In this document: in pieces, positions 33,011 to 45,966 of the stretch | Numbering within the stretch: position 1 is the stretch's first letter | Layout of the letters: each line of letters opens with the position of its first letter | NCBI RefSeq assembly: GCF_031755915.1 | Contig: NC_083388.1 | Location: 12,660,501-12,724,500, forward strand | Source of the DNA: Ziziphus jujuba | Lineage: Eukaryota > Streptophyta > Magnoliopsida > Rosales > Rhamnaceae | Length of the DNA stretch: 64,000 nt | Direction: 5' to 3' | Made by a program: the position numbers and the translations under genes | Notes under the pieces: model-generated | Told to the model about the DNA's origin: nothing | Databases searched by the model: none | What the model saw: the letters and a program-made list of their open reading frames with translations, nothing else

Positions 33011-36000
33011 TGAGTTTTGGTTATTTTATTTTACTACTCACTTTGATATTTTGTTGGTATTAATTCTTTGTTAGTTTAATGTGTATATATATATTTATTT
33101 ATTTGCAGGGAGTGACAATTCGGAATAACTAGTGGTCAATATCAAGCAACCACCAATATTCTAAGTTTAATTGCCAACATTTCATCCATTTGGTGTGATT
33201 ATTACTATAAAACTTATTTTTGAATTTTTTTTTCAAATATCAGTTAAACGTATTTAACTTTTTCTTTTTTCTATTTTTTTTTTTCCTTAGGAAATTTCAA
33301 ATTGGCATGTTGGACATCCTAGGCTTCACTTTACATGAATACTTCCAACAAGAGATTGAATGCATTACTTAACTTAGGTATCTATGGGAATTGAATGTAT
33401 GTATGTTTACATAGTAAAATAGTTACATGTATTGTAGACATCATCCATAATGTTAGCTACTATAACATAATTAATTTAAATGATAATGTTGATGTTACTG
33501 TGTTGAAGGATCCACATTTCTATGGGTTTTATCATTTTCATGGACAAGAATATTGATATTGATCAAAGTTATAATTTAGGATGTGGTGCTATGAACAAAT
33601 ATGTTTCTGATGTGCTTAAAGCTTCTTTAGATGTTTTCATATTAACAGAGGTTGTGAGGTATCAATTGCTAAATATAACACATCCATACTGAGTACTTAC
33701 TTTGAAGTTTTTATTCTTTTAGTTTGAAATTTTATAACTAATTTATAAAGTACTGTTATGGTTTTTTTTTTTTTGGGTATTAGAAAGGTACAATTGTCGC
33801 TATTAAATACACTTAAAGTAGATAGCTTCTCTTTATGGTTCATGATTAAGTGCTTTTTTCTTTTTCTTTAAAAACTTGAAAAAAAAAATGCACGTTGGGA
33901 TCAGTAGATCTTTTAATATTATAGATCTTTTAATATTATTTAAGTTTATTTTGTTTAAATAGATGAGATTATGCTTCGAAAATTGTTGTGCTATAGAAGA
34001 GAAAGAGAATTGAGAGCCAATTCAAATAAAAATTCCTAATCTGTCTATTTGAATCCTTGCTCAATTGTAATTTGTAATATCTTTGAAATATACAAATAAG
34101 TATAGTATGTTTACCAGCATCATAGTTTTGACACCTTGTTGGCCAAGCAAGAGACAACTATGCGATTTAAAATCAAAGGAAAAAAGTTTTACCTTTTTTT
34201 GATGATATAAAATAACTTTTATTGTTATATATCACACCTAAATAATGATTCAAGGTAAGCAAAAATATTTAGAATGTATAATTTTAAAAGTCATGTAAAA
34301 GCTTTTATGCTATAATAAATATTTTATGATGTCTTTTGCTCATTGAAACATCCATATCCAATAAAAAATATGATTACAAATGCTGATTTTGCAGCTTGAG
34401 AATTGTCAACCTTCAATTATCAAATTTACCGTTGTCATGACTTCTCTCCATTGAAGTTGTGTTTGGATATGAAGTTTAGCCTCCACTTACTCTTCTAATT
34501 CTAGTAAACAACCTGTAAATAAAGTTCCGAAAAATTAAAAATGATGGGAAAAGTAATAAAACTGTGGGATGAAAATTCACCAAAAAAATACTGTGAACTA
34601 AAAAGTATACTAAATAAACAAGAAGCCTGCTCTATATCATAAAGCTGAAAACAAAACATATCAAATTGGCATATAGAAAGGTATATAAATACTTCTTTTG
34701 GTGGTTTTTCATCTACTAATGGACGGCTAAGAACATGCAAGCATTAGTTAATTATACCAATTATTGTTTGACAACAATATACATAATTGTATTAGGTACC
34801 TTAAAGATCTATAAGTGACAAAGAAATGAACAAACCATATACATATATAAAGACAATCCAAAGCAGGCTATATGATTTTCAAGTTTTTTTGTCTCGAATG
34901 CAAGTCAAAGAGGATCCACAACAAGCTCTACCTTAGATCATTCTAAGGTGTTCCTCGCATTTGCCAATACAGTTGAAATAGTTCCACTTAAGCTCATTGG
35001 ATTGCCAACAAGGTTGGCCTCTTGAGCATTATGATTATTAAAGATCTGGAAGTAAAAGAATAAACAGATTGAATCCTTGATCTAGTTAATTATACTGAGT
35101 CTTATACTTCATTAATCTAATGATTTCCTTGCACAAAGCATGCACCATATCTGTTTTCCGTAATCACAAATTTAATTGATATTTTTTTTGTAAAAGAAAT
35201 AAAATAAAATCATTCCTTCAGAGCATAAATTCATCCAAACATGAGTAAATTCAAAAATACCTAAAATATGAAATACACTAATCAATAATATCCCAATCCA
35301 TGTTTTATTCACCTCTTGTAGAAAAAAAAAAGTTTAAGAAATGGTGAAGGAAAAGATTTACTTTGAAATAGTGAGAAAAGAACCTCAAGAAAAGCGTCAA
35401 AACACTGAAATCTGATATGAACTCATATTTGCTAAAGGATTTCTTTGAATAGCCACCCTTTGTACCATCTCTTCTCTTCTCTTCCTCTGAAAACTCCACA
35501 ACAAGTTTCTTTGCTTAAGGTGATACCAAACCAAAAGTGAAATTGTTCTTTGTTTGATTTTTTTTTTCTCCCCTGAATACATCTTCCTTACATCCTTGCT
35601 ATTGTTTTTGGTGGTTGCCGAAGTTACAACACCATCAAGTATAAATAAGAAATTGATTGAAAAAGAGAAAAGGGCAGAATTACGATATTGATTTTCTAGT
35701 ATTTTTATTCTTCTTTTTTTTCATTTTAGATCATAATTTTAATTTGTGAAAAGAAAAATCTTAATTATAAGCTGGAAAATTTAAAATAAAAAGGTAACAG
35801 GCGGCAATACATGTGGCAAGTATTAAAATAGGTGACGATAAATATTTTGATGTTGCACAATATAATGTGGTACCATGGTGGTATCCTAGATTTTCTCCAA
35901 AATAACAGTGGTAATGCCTAATGTGAAAAGATTTATTAGGCTTGAATATAGAATTCGGAAAGTGCATATTAAATAGGATACACTAACTTTAGCTTAATGG

Positions 36001-36444
36001 TCCAATGCTCTAGGAAAACAGAATTGTTTACCAATTTAAATGTGTATTTATTTATAATTTGTACCAATTTTCAACTTTAATTATTTTGAAAAATTAAAAT
36101 TTTGTAAAAGTATTAATTTTTTTCTTATTTTACATTTTATATTGCCTTGAATAAATTTTAAATTTTTTAGGTTGTTGTACGGGGTTATTTCATATCCATA
36201 AAAGAAATATCATTAACCCACTAACAAGACTAAGAATAGATAAGTTTATTGTCTAATAAGCCTACAAAGTCTTTATAAATAGTCTTGCTCTAACCATTTT
36301 GAATTATGTCTTCAATCCCTTTTTTTCTTTCCACATTTTAAAAAAATAACTTTGTTGACTTGAGCAGAGAACAATAGGCCAGTACCATATAGGTGTCTCT
36401 TGATTCATGACTCCTTTTTTTTTTCTTTTTTTTCAAGTGTAACT
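33011..36444. other. AT-rich DNA with no supported gene
   Basis: A possible exon-like minus-strand fragment at about 34925-35050 (acceptor cttttacttccag, then an open NNHNAQEANLVGNPMSLSG reading) and minus-strand open frames at 35305-35582 lack recognisable domains. The 33011-33160 part may be the tail of the FAR1-like pseudogene. A short direct repeat, tagatcttttaatattat twice, lies at 33906-33940. Confidence 0.4.
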
Positions 36445-37146
36445 TGAAAGATTAGGGCAAGGTTTATCTAAGAAGAATGAAGGTTCAAAGTTTTTGGAAA
36501 TTGATTTTGGAAGTGTTTTGAAGTGCTCGGCCTTGATGCTTATGAATAAGGTGCCAAATTTTCAACAAGGCCGGTATAGATGTCTCTCTTCTTTTCAAAG
36601 GGAAAACTAAGATTTTTTGCCAAAACCACATCCATTTATTCATTGTAATGTTATACATATATATAGCATATAAAAGTGGTGTGAAAAACACACCATGGCC
36701 AAACCTAAGCATCAATAATTTCTAAATTCTTCATGATGAAGCAAGTACATGTGTAAAGGTAACTTCATCATGTGCTTTCTAGAATTTTGATAGGTGTTGC
36801 TGCCTTATTTAGTACTTTAAGTTGAAGTAGTCATCATGCCTTATTGCGTCTTCACATGCATTGGAGGAAAAATAGGCCGAATGATTAGGCTCCATGTCAT
36901 CAAACAGCTGTCCATGTCATCAAAGTGCTTAAATTTTGTTAAACCTTAATTTAGTTAATACACTTTCATTAAATCATTTTAGTGTATTTGTGTACCAACT
37001 TAACTAGCCAAGATTGTACAAAATTTTTCTACTACAAACGACAAGATAAACTACAAAAATAAGCTTGAATAGCAACCCCTCACCCAAAGCAGCTTAGTTT
37101 CGGGTTGACTTATTATCATGGCTAACAATGTCATGATTCTCTAACA
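36445..37146 (-). repeat. Copia-3 3' LTR
   Basis: 702 bp. Plus-strand landmarks shared with the other LTR: agattagggcaagg, caacaaggccggtat, caccatggccaaac, catgtcatcaa repeats, and tctctaaca at the end. About 28 bp longer than the 5' LTR through indels. Confidence 0.85.
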
Positions 37147-37157
37147 CTTCTCCTTGG
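37147..37157 (-). other. Copia-3 polypurine tract
   Basis: Minus strand ccaaggagaag abuts the TGTTAG start of the 3' LTR, the usual place for plus-strand DNA priming in copia replication. Confidence 0.7.
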
Positions 37158-37159
37158 CA

Positions 37160-40100
37160 ATGTTAGGCATGATGTATAGCAGACTCCTAAGTTTTTGAAG
37201 TCTCTTCTTTGGTAATGGTTTTGTAAGGCTATCTGCAAGTTGATCTTGTATAGGACAATGGACCATGTTTGTCTTCTTGTTTCTTTCGCCTCTCGGATGC
37301 TATGATACTTTACAGGAATGTGCTTTGTTCTTCTATGTTGCACTGGATTTTTAGTTATAGCAATGCCTAAAGTGTTGTCACAATGGATGGTGGTTGCATT
37401 GTTTTACTTGCATCCCAAATCATTAAACAATTTTTTTAGCTAAATTGCTTGATTTGATCCTACTACTTCTAAAATGTACTCGGCCTTGGCAGCTAATTGT
37501 GTTGTGGTGCCTCCAAAAAAAAGAACATGAATCAAGCATGAACAATTAGCCAAAGGTACTTTTCATGTCTTCTAAGCTACCTACTCAATCACTATCACAA
37601 TAACCAACTAGCTCACAAATCTTGCCATGCTTGTACAAGACTCCATAGTTGGTCATACCTTTTACATATCTTAGAATTCTTTTTACAACTTGGTAATGGT
37701 TCTGAGATGAAGCACTCTTGAATTTTGATAATACACTTGTAGCATATATAATATTAGTTTTTAATGCACTTAAATAAAGCAAGCTTCCTATCAAGCTTTA
37801 GTAAATCGAGCCATTTATCTTTCCACATCAATCATCAAGTTTAAATTTGGCATTTTGAATCATAGGAGTTTCAACAGGTTTGGCATTTTCTAACTGAAAT
37901 TTATCAGGCAAATCTAAAGCATATTTTTTTTTTTAGATAAAAATATACCTTTGCTTATTTATAATGCCAAGATTGGATATCTCAAAGGTTTGCTTCATCT
38001 TGTCTTTGAATTGTTGGATGGCTTTGGTATTGTAATCTGTTATGAGTAAATCATTAACATAAAGAGAGATTATCATCTTGTCTTCATGTGGGTTGGCTTT
38101 AATGCAGAGAGTAGGCTCATTTTCACTTCTTGAAAAACCTTCATGAATTAAGAAGTCATCAATCTTTGTATACCAAACTCTTGGAGCTTGTTTAAGTCCA
38201 TATAAAGCTTTGTGAAACTTGTCCATTTTCTCCTCCTTTCTATCTTTGACAAAGCCTTTAGGTTGCTTAACATAGACTTCTTCTTCTAATATACCATTTA
38301 AAAAGGCTAATTTCACATCCAAATGGTATATTTTCCAAAAATTATTGGCTGCATATGCAAGAAGTAGTGGAACCATTTCATATCTTGCCATTGATGCAAA
38401 GGTCTTCACGTAATCCACACCATATTTTTGGACATATTCATTTACCATCAGCCTTGCTTTGTGTTTGTTTAAGGTGCCATCCGGGTTTTGTTTGGTTCTA
38501 AAAGCCCATCTAACATCTATCACATGTCCATCTCTTAGTCTTTGAACCAAACTCCAGGTTTTGTTCTTTTCAATCATATAGGGCTCCTCCTTTATTACAG
38601 CTTGCCATTCTTTGTGTTAAACTGCTTCATTATAAGTTGTTGGATCATGTTTTTCCATGCTTGCTTTTTCATAAAGCTCTACAATTGATTTGGTTCCTCT
38701 TTTGCCAACATAATCTTTATTGACCCGATCATCATCTTATTAGTCTTTGACAACATCTAGATCATGTTGGTCCACAGAAGGAGTTCTTGATTGAGTATAA
38801 GTGCTTGTTTGCACTTAATATTCTTTCCAATCCCATTGTGTATCTTCATCTACTATAATATCTCTTGAGACAACAATCTACATCTTTGACATATCATATA
38901 TTCTATAGCCCTTTGAAACCAAGGTATAGCCAACAAGAATGCAAATGTTTACATTCTTGTCTAGATTGGACCTTTTAGTGTCATGAACATGTATATAACA
39001 AATACTTCCAAAAACTTTTAAATGAACAATTAAAAGTTTAACACCATATCATAATTCATTTGGAGTTTTGGAGTCAATTGCCTTACTGGAAAATCTATTG
39101 AGGAGATACACACTTATGTTAAAAGCTTCAGCCCAAAACTTTTTTGGTAGACTTTTCTCAAATAGCAAATATCTTGAACATTCCCATGATGGTTCTATTT
39201 TTTCTTTCACTAACTCCATTTTATTATGGTGTGCATGGAGTTGTGAATGGATGTATGATGCCACTTTGCTTGTAAATATCTTGGAAAGCACTTGAAATGT
39301 ACTCACCACCATTATCAGTTCCAACTACCTTGATAGTTGCCTGGTCTTCATTCTCCATAAATGTTTTGAATTCTTGAAATGTGGCTACTACATTTGATTT
39401 CTATTTAAGGAAATAGATCCAAAATTTCCTTGAATAATCATCAATGAAAATGACAAAGTACTTCCTTCTAGCATGAGTTGTCTCATTCATCAGTCCACAC
39501 AAATTCGATGCACTAGTTGTAGTTTTTCCTTTGCTTTTCCAAGAGATGTCAAAGGAAATAACTGCCTCTTGAGTTTACCAAGTTGACATGTTTGGAATAT
39601 AGCTTCAATCTCTTAGATTTATGGTAGATTCTCAACAATTTGTTGAGTTTGCATTTGCTTTATGATGGCATAGTAGTGACTGAGACTTTTATGCCATAAC
39701 TCCGATTCTTTTTGGACTTTAGTGCTCAAGGCCGATTGATTTTGTTGATTAAAATCAATCACAAGGCTATTATTCTTCATATGGACAAGTAATATAGCTT
39801 TTCCATTCTTAAATATTTTGCAACTTGTATCTAAGAATTTCAAAGTGTATCATTTTTTCATAAGTTGTGGCACACCCAATAGGTTCTCAGATAGGTTTGG
39901 AACATATAGCACATTTGTAATTAATGTTGTACCTTTTAGTGTTTTGACCACGAAATTTCCTTTTCCTTGTGCCTCCATCATTTGTCCATTTTTTGCCTTA
40001 ATTTTTGTTGCAATTCTTAAGTCTAACTTCACAAACAAATCACGGTTGTTGCATATGTGATTTGTACAACTGCTGTCCAAGATCCATGAATCTTTAGTTG

Positions 40101-41068
40101 TGCTTGCAAGGTTGCAGGTGGCTGTGAAGGTATGTTCATGCTCTTCACTTAACTCCTCGAGTTCTTAAGCTTGTCTAGTTTCTTGCCTTTGGTTCTTTCT
40201 TTTGCAAACTTTGTCCATATAACTAAATTTCTTGCAAATTTTGCATTGAACATTCAATCTCCACCAACACAGCTTCGCCGTATGTCATTTTTGTTTTACA
40301 TATTGTGCAAGGATCATAAGTCTTCTTGCTTCCTCTTTAGTTGGTAATGTCCTTATCTCTATTTGGCCTTAAAGAAGGTTGTGCTTGCTGGATTGACTTC
40401 CCCTTATTTTTTGCTGCAAGTGCTGCTTCACTAGAACTAGAATCACTTTGAAGCTGAAGACTCCTCCTTTGTTCTATGGCCTACAAAGCATTGATCAATT
40501 CAACAAGTAAGATCTATGAGAGATCTTTTGTCTCTTTCAAAGATGAAATCTTTGCTTCATATTTCTGTGCAAGACATATGAGGATCTTTTCAACAATCTT
40601 TTAATCTGCAAAATCTTCACCTTGTAACCGAATTTGGTTCATAATCTTTATGATTTTGTTTAAGAATTCTTTCACGGTTTCATGCTCTAATATTTTCAAA
40701 TTCTCAAACTCTCTTCTAAAGTTGAGCAGCTGCATTTGTTTTGTTCATGTGGTTCCTTGAAACTCCTCTTAAATCCTTTCCCAAGCTTCTCTAAGTATTG
40801 TGCAAATCATAATCCTTATAAATATCTTATAAGTTACAACAGCTTGTATTGTTGTGAGAGCTTTATAAGGTCTTGCATTTTCTTCACTATGGAGCTTAAT
40901 TTGATTTACAAAAGCTCATACTCTTAAAGTTACTAATTTATAATCATATTCAACCATCTCCCAAAGGTCATAAGCTTAAAGATAGGCTTTCATTTTGATT
41001 GACCAAATTGAGTAATTTTGGCCATCAAACAATGGAGGTGAAGGTGCTGAAAAATGTTAAGAAGCCAT
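37160..41068 (-). pseudogene. Copia-3 gag-pol remnant
   Basis: Reads right to left from ATG 41068 (M-A-S-stop, then PSPPLFDGQNYSIWSIKMK, a typical copia gag start). Gag includes LQAYDLWEMVE and RREFENLK; zinc-knuckle cysteines lie near 40310-40200. Protease is near 40085-39850: WILDSSCTNHIC (the D-S-G triad reads D-S-S) and NVLYVPNLSENLLGVPQL. GAG-pre-integrase lies at 39843-39619 and integrase at about 39560-38940 with KKFWAEAFNISVYLLNRF. RT is an open 214-codon frame, 38577-37933, with MIEKNKTWSLV, DYVKTFA, VKLAFLNG, YGLKQAPRVWY and a mutated active-site box YVND at 38062-38048. RNase H is near 37794-37160 (IGSLLYLS, KNPVQHRRTKHI). Inactive by the RT and protease changes plus stops. Confidence 0.85.
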
Positions 41069-41129
41069 TGAAACCAATAGGTATTCTTTGGATTCTCACT
41101 TAGTTTTAGCAAAAAATTGAAGAAACAAA

Positions 41130-41143
41130 GCTCGATACCAATT
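41130..41143 (-). other. Copia-3 primer binding site
   Basis: On the minus strand ttggtatcgagc lies just inside the 5' LTR. It differs by about one base from the common TGGTATCAGAGC initiator-tRNA site. Confidence 0.7.
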
Positions 41144-41817
41144 TAAAAGATTAGGGCAAGGTATAACTAAAGAGAACAAAGGTTCAAAGTTGTTAGAAAT
41201 TAATTTTGGAAGTGTTTTAAAGTGCTCAGCCTTGAAGCTTATGAATAAGGTGCTAAATTTTCAACAAGGCCGGTATGGATGTCTCTCTTGTTTTCAAAGG
41301 AAAAATTAAAGTGTTTTTGCCAAAACTGAATCCATCCATTCATTGTAATATTATACATATATACAACATACAAAAGTGGTGTAAAAGCACACCATGGCCA
41401 AACTAAGCACCAATAATTTCTAAGTTCTTCTTGGTGAAGCAAGTACATGTGTAAAGATAACTTCATCACGTGCTTCCTAAAATTTTGACAAGTGTTGCTA
41501 CCTTATTGAGTACTTCAAGTTGAATGGTTAGGCTCCATGTCATCAAGCAGCTATCCATGTCATCATCTAGGTTACTAAGGTGCTTCCATGTCATCAAGGT
41601 GCTTAAGTTTTCTTAAATCCTAATTTGATTAATATACTTTAATTAAATCATTTTGATGTCTTTGTGGACCAATTTGACTAGCCTAAATTGTACAAAATTT
41701 GGCTAGAACAAACTACAAGATAAAGTACAAAAATAAACTGGAATAGCAACCCCTTGACCAAAGTAGCTATGTCTTGAGTTTGCTTGTTATCATGGCTAAT
41801 GCCATGGTTCTCTAACA
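41144..41817 (-). repeat. Copia-3 5' LTR
   Basis: 674 bp, counterpart of 36445-37146. Ends tctctaaca on the plus strand (TGTTAGAGA start on minus). Confidence 0.85.
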
Positions 41818-41945
41818 ATCCTAGAAAAGCTCGTTAAATGATTGGAAAGCTTACTCTGATTGTTTATGCCGAAGTAGTACTTATGAAAAAAAAAATGTTC
41901 CTTTCACATTTTTTTCATATATATGCATAGATTTTTTAGATGTTC

Positions 41946-42158
41946 TGTTAAAGATTTAGGAGGAAAAAAAGGGAATTAGAATAGTTGTTTTCAATTTTTA
42001 AATAAATAGGGATTTATTCAAATAATAGGATAAGTATGTTTTGTTTCCTATTTTCTAGTTAGATTGGTTGAAAAGTTAGGAACTAATCTCTATTATATAA
42101 CTTTGAAATCAACTGTGATTTAATGAGAATAATTATTATCCTCTTCCTTAAAACTGCA
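41946..42158 (+). repeat. Copia-4 5' LTR (candidate)
   Basis: 213 bp from TGTTAAAGATTTAGGAGG to AAAACTGCA, directly followed by a primer site. It contains a probable TATA region (ctattatataac, 42089-42100). There is no second copy to confirm the ends. Confidence 0.55.
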
Positions 42159-42171
42159 TGATATCAGAGCC
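42159..42171 (+). other. Copia-4 primer binding site
   Basis: tgatatcagagcc, one base from TGGTATCAGAGCC, right after the LTR. Confidence 0.7.
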
Positions 42172-45100
42172 TTGGCTATCAAACCTAATTTTTATATGGT
42201 AAACCTAAAAATGGCAATGACTGGAACAAGTAGAAATTTTGGAGACTCTTTAAGAAGCATGCAATCTGTGTCAGCAACAATAAATGGTGGTACAGATCAT
42301 TTTTTCCAAAGCAGTCATCAGCTTACTGTTCATAAACTAAACGCTAAAAATTCTTATGGTAAAAGGGAAACTAAGGTATTTAATTGGTGAGATCAAGCGA
42401 CTCATAGTAAATGACCCAAATTTGAAGGCACGGAGGTCTAAAAATTTCCTAATAACTGTTTGGCTATCATTGGAGTCTACAATTGGGAAGCCGCGCCTCT
42501 TTCTACCAATAGCCCAGGATGTGTGGAAGGCTGTCTGAGATTGTTACTAAAACTTGGAAAACTCTTTTTAGATTTTTGAGATGAAGCCGAAGCTTTGTTT
42601 GTTCGAGCAAGGGGATGGCAAAGTTACTATCTATTATAGTGAGACGGTGACTTTGTGATAAGAGTCAAATCACTGCTATATGATAAGTGGGAAAATCCCA
42701 ATGATTGTGCAAGACATATGAAATGGGAAGAAAGTGATTGGGTTTATGTGCTTCTTATAGGACTCCATCATAGTTTGGATGAGGTAAGGGGGATAATTCA
42801 TGGTTGAAATCCACCACCCACCATTCAAGAGGTTTTCTCAAAGCTTAGAAGTGAGGAATCTAAGCAAAAAATCATGCTACGAAGTCCATAATCCAGTCTG
42901 AGACTAGAAACTAAGAGTTCAACTTTTGTATCAAAGTGATCTAATTTTGAAGGAAAGAGAAAAAAGAAGCCATGGTGTGAGCATTGCAAGAAACCATGGC
43001 ATACCAAGGAAACTTGCTGAAAGATGCATGGAAAACCACGTAATTTGGAGAAGAAATCCAAAAACGATGGGCATGCTTTTCAAGTTATAAATGACAAATC
43101 TCAATAGCAACAAACCAACCAAAAAACAATAGCATTTACTAAGGAACGATTTAAACATCTGTACAAACTCTTTGAATCTCCAAAATTGTCTGTAAATTCA
43201 TCTTGTTCTATGGCTTAAAAAGGTGATTATTTTACTATTGCGTTTCTTAATGTTAGTCTAAATCAAATAGGCCCATGGATCATTGATTCATGTGCAATCA
43301 TATAACGAGCTACACAATTTTTTTTTTCATCTTATAGTCCATATGCAGGAAACAAATTTTTTTTTTTCATCTTATAATCCATGTGCAAGAAACAAAAAGG
43401 TTAAGATTGCAAACAAATCTGTATCACCAATAGCCGGAACTTGAACAATCAAACTCTCTTCCTTTTTAGAACTTCATAATGTTCTTCGTGTTTCAAATTT
43501 TTTTGTAACTTGCTATCCATAAGCAAAATAAATCATAACTGTAAGCTTTAGGCTAATTTTTAGCCATCTTATTATGAATTTCAAGATTTGACCACAAGGA
43601 GGAAAATTGGCGATGCTAGAGAGCATGAAGGACTCTTCTTCTTTGAAGATGAAATAAAATCAAATAGGCAAATTCAAATTACATATTTTGAATTAAATAG
43701 ACAAATAATGTTATGGCATTATGGATTAGGCTACTTAAATTTTCAATAGCTCAAGTTCTTGTTTCAAAATTTGTTTCAAAATAAAAATCCATCTTTTTTC
43801 CAATGTGAAGTGCATGGATTACATAAAATGCATTGTACCTTTTTTCTTCTATAACCTTAAAAGTATCTAAACCTTATACTTTAGTTTATAGCGATTTAGA
43901 ATGTTTTTAAACTCTAAAGTTACCAAATTTTAAAACTCCAAATATTATCATATCTTTTGAACCAAGTCCAAGTCCTTTGGACATTGAAATAGGCTCATTC
44001 TTAATGTTGTCTCATGGTTCTAAGCCCACTAGAAGTGGAGGAGAAGTAGGTAGCAAAACTAAGGGTTTGACACTTTTTTGAAAGTCTATACAAGGACGAA
44101 TACAACTTAAAGAATAGAGTCGAAAACATCTACAGAGCCATGAGTTCATGAATCCTCAATGTAATATCCGAACGAAGTTTCTACAATTTGTCACCCAATC
44201 TATATAACCTATCCAACGTATTCCAATTTTAAATATTGAGTGTAATGAACCTCCCAGTGAGTTTATTGAGTCTATTAACGATCTTAATTTTTCCATTGCT
44301 TTTAGAAAGTGTATTAGGACTTGTACTAAGCATCCTTTATCACATTATATGTCATATGATATCTCTCATACAACTTTCTTGCTTTTACTTCATAACTATC
44401 ATGCATTGAGATTTTAAAAAATGTGCAGGATTTTCTAAAAGTTACTAAATGGAAAAAAAAAGCTACTTTTAAGGAGATGAAAGCTCTTATGAAGAATAAA
44501 ATATGGAGATGTTGGGTTTACTAAGAGGGAAGACAAGTATTGATTGCAAATGGGTGTTTACAATCAAGTATAGATTAGATGGATCTTTTGAATGGCATAA
44601 GGAATGTTTAGGCAGGTTACGCATTGACTATCTTGATACCTTTGCACCATTAGCAAAGTTAAACATTATAAGATTATTTCTAGCACTTGTAGCAAATCTT
44701 GATTCTCCTCTACAATAGTTGGATGTAAAAAAATGTATTTCTTAATAGAGATTTAGAAAAGGAATTATACATGGACCCCCTCCTGGTTTTAAAAGGACAT
44801 TCGAATCAAAAGTGTGCAAACTAAAAAAATCTCTATATGGTTTGAAACAATTGCCTAGGGCATAGTTTAAAAATTTTTATCAATCTATGAAAAATTAGGG
44901 GTACATTTAAGGATAAGCTAATCATATATGTAAAATCCTCTAGTGGTGGGAAGATAGCTATGTTGATAGTATAAGTGGATGATATTATTCTTATAAGAAA
45001 TGACTTATTAAAGATGAACTGAATAAAGAAATGTCTTTTATCAAAATTTAAGGTTAAGGATTTGGGATCTCTAAAATACTTTCTTGGAATGGAGGTTGCT

Positions 45101-45568
45101 CGATCAAAGAAAGGAATAACATTCTGAAAAAGGAAGTATATCATTGATATTCTCAAAGAAACTGGAATGAGTGGTCGTATGCCTGCAGACACCCAAATGA
45201 ATGTTAATCAAAAGCTTAGAGACAACAAAGAAGGAGATTCAGAGAATACACATTATACCAGAAGCTAGTGGGAAAGATGATTTACTTGTCACACATGCAA
45301 CTTGATATTGCATTTGCAATTAGTTTAGTGAGTTAGATTATGCACTCTCCATAAGAGAAAATCTTTAAGTTGTGTATCTAATCTTAAGGCACTTGAAAAG
45401 CAGACTAGGTAAAGGTTTTTTTTTCTAAAGAACTGACCAAGGCTCATACAGATGCAGCTAGGGCAAGATCAATCATAGATAGGAGGTCCACTTCATGGTA
45501 TTGCACATGTGTGTGGGGTAATTTGGTTACTTGGAGAAGTAAGAAAGCATAATATTGTAGCATTAAGT
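42172..45568 (+). pseudogene. Copia-4 gag-pol remnant
   Basis: Gag: MAMTGTSRNFG-like leader, HQLTVHKLNAKN, KGKLRYLIGEIKR and LFLPIAQDVWKAV (42330-42537). Zinc knuckle CEHCKKPWHTKETC near 42979-43020. Protease PWIIDSCA near 43270 (Gly of DSG replaced). Integrase is mostly unreadable. RT at 44500-45200: DCKWVFTIKYR, LDTFAPLAKLN, VDDIILIRNDL (upstream Y replaced by V), VKDLGSLKYFLGMEV. RNase H: ARSIIDRRSTSWYCTCVWGN and LVTWRSKKA at 45465-45550. Many stops and frameshifts. A local 42-bp duplication (cttatagtccatatgcagg and cttataatccatgtgcaag) lies at 43330-43397. Confidence 0.75.
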
Positions 45569-45966
45569 TGACAGGACCACGTTAAAGGTCTTTCCCGAAC
45601 ATCTAAAGTGATCCTAACTAAGAAAGCTCTACCAAATTCTCTATTGAAAGTTCATTAAAATCTCCTTGTAATTTAGATATAATCCAACAATGCAAATAAA
45701 ATAATACAAACATTTTTTTTATATAGAATTCTCACAAAATCATCAATCAAAAATACTATAGAAGTCATACATTTTATGTTAATCTACCAGAGAGATATAA
45801 GGAGTACAAAAAATCAATACAAATTATTGAAAATGCTCAATATGATGTATATGTCAGAATTCATTGAAAGAAAGAATATTTTCTATTATTAAAAGTTAAA
45901 GGAAATTAGACAATATATCAGCAGCAGAATACCATACAAACAACTAAGATGCTTGGACACGAGTGT
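45327..45966 (+). repeat. Segmental tandem duplication, unit 1 (copia RNase H tail plus repeat head)
   Basis: About 640 bp from agtgagttagattatgcactctcc. The first 240 bp is the copia-4 RNase H region; the rest begins ttgacaggaccac and is non-coding. Repeated immediately at 45967. Confidence 0.8.

Larger units (their letters stand above)
36445..41817 (-). mobile_element. Copia-3: minus-strand LTR retrotransposon, both LTRs present
   Basis: A 5.4-kb element. The 5' LTR (minus orientation) is 41144-41817 and the 3' LTR is 36445-37146. Both start TGTTAGAGAA on the minus strand and are alignable throughout. Primer site ttggtatcgagc follows the 5' LTR, and polypurine ccaaggagaag precedes the 3' LTR. 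Gag, protease, integrase, RT and RNase H are in copia order, each with stops. The flanking 5-mers (taact and atcct) do not match, so target duplication is lost or the ends are slightly off. Confidence 0.85.
41946..45568 (+). mobile_element. Copia-4: plus-strand copia remnant with 5' LTR
   Basis: A short 5' LTR, a primer site, a gag start and RT/RNase H motifs are all on the plus strand. No 3' LTR is visible. At 45568, inside the RNase H KKQ-type motif, the sequence passes into an unrelated non-coding repeat. Confidence 0.7.

Noticed and set aside
34925..35582. Minus-strand gene with an acceptor-like cttttacttccag and short open frames
   Set aside because: Frames are short, without domains or matching donor sites; kept only as a note in the intergenic entry.
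36440..41822. Target-site duplication for copia-3
   Set aside because: The adjacent 5-mers, taact and atcct, do not match under the LTR ends I can define.
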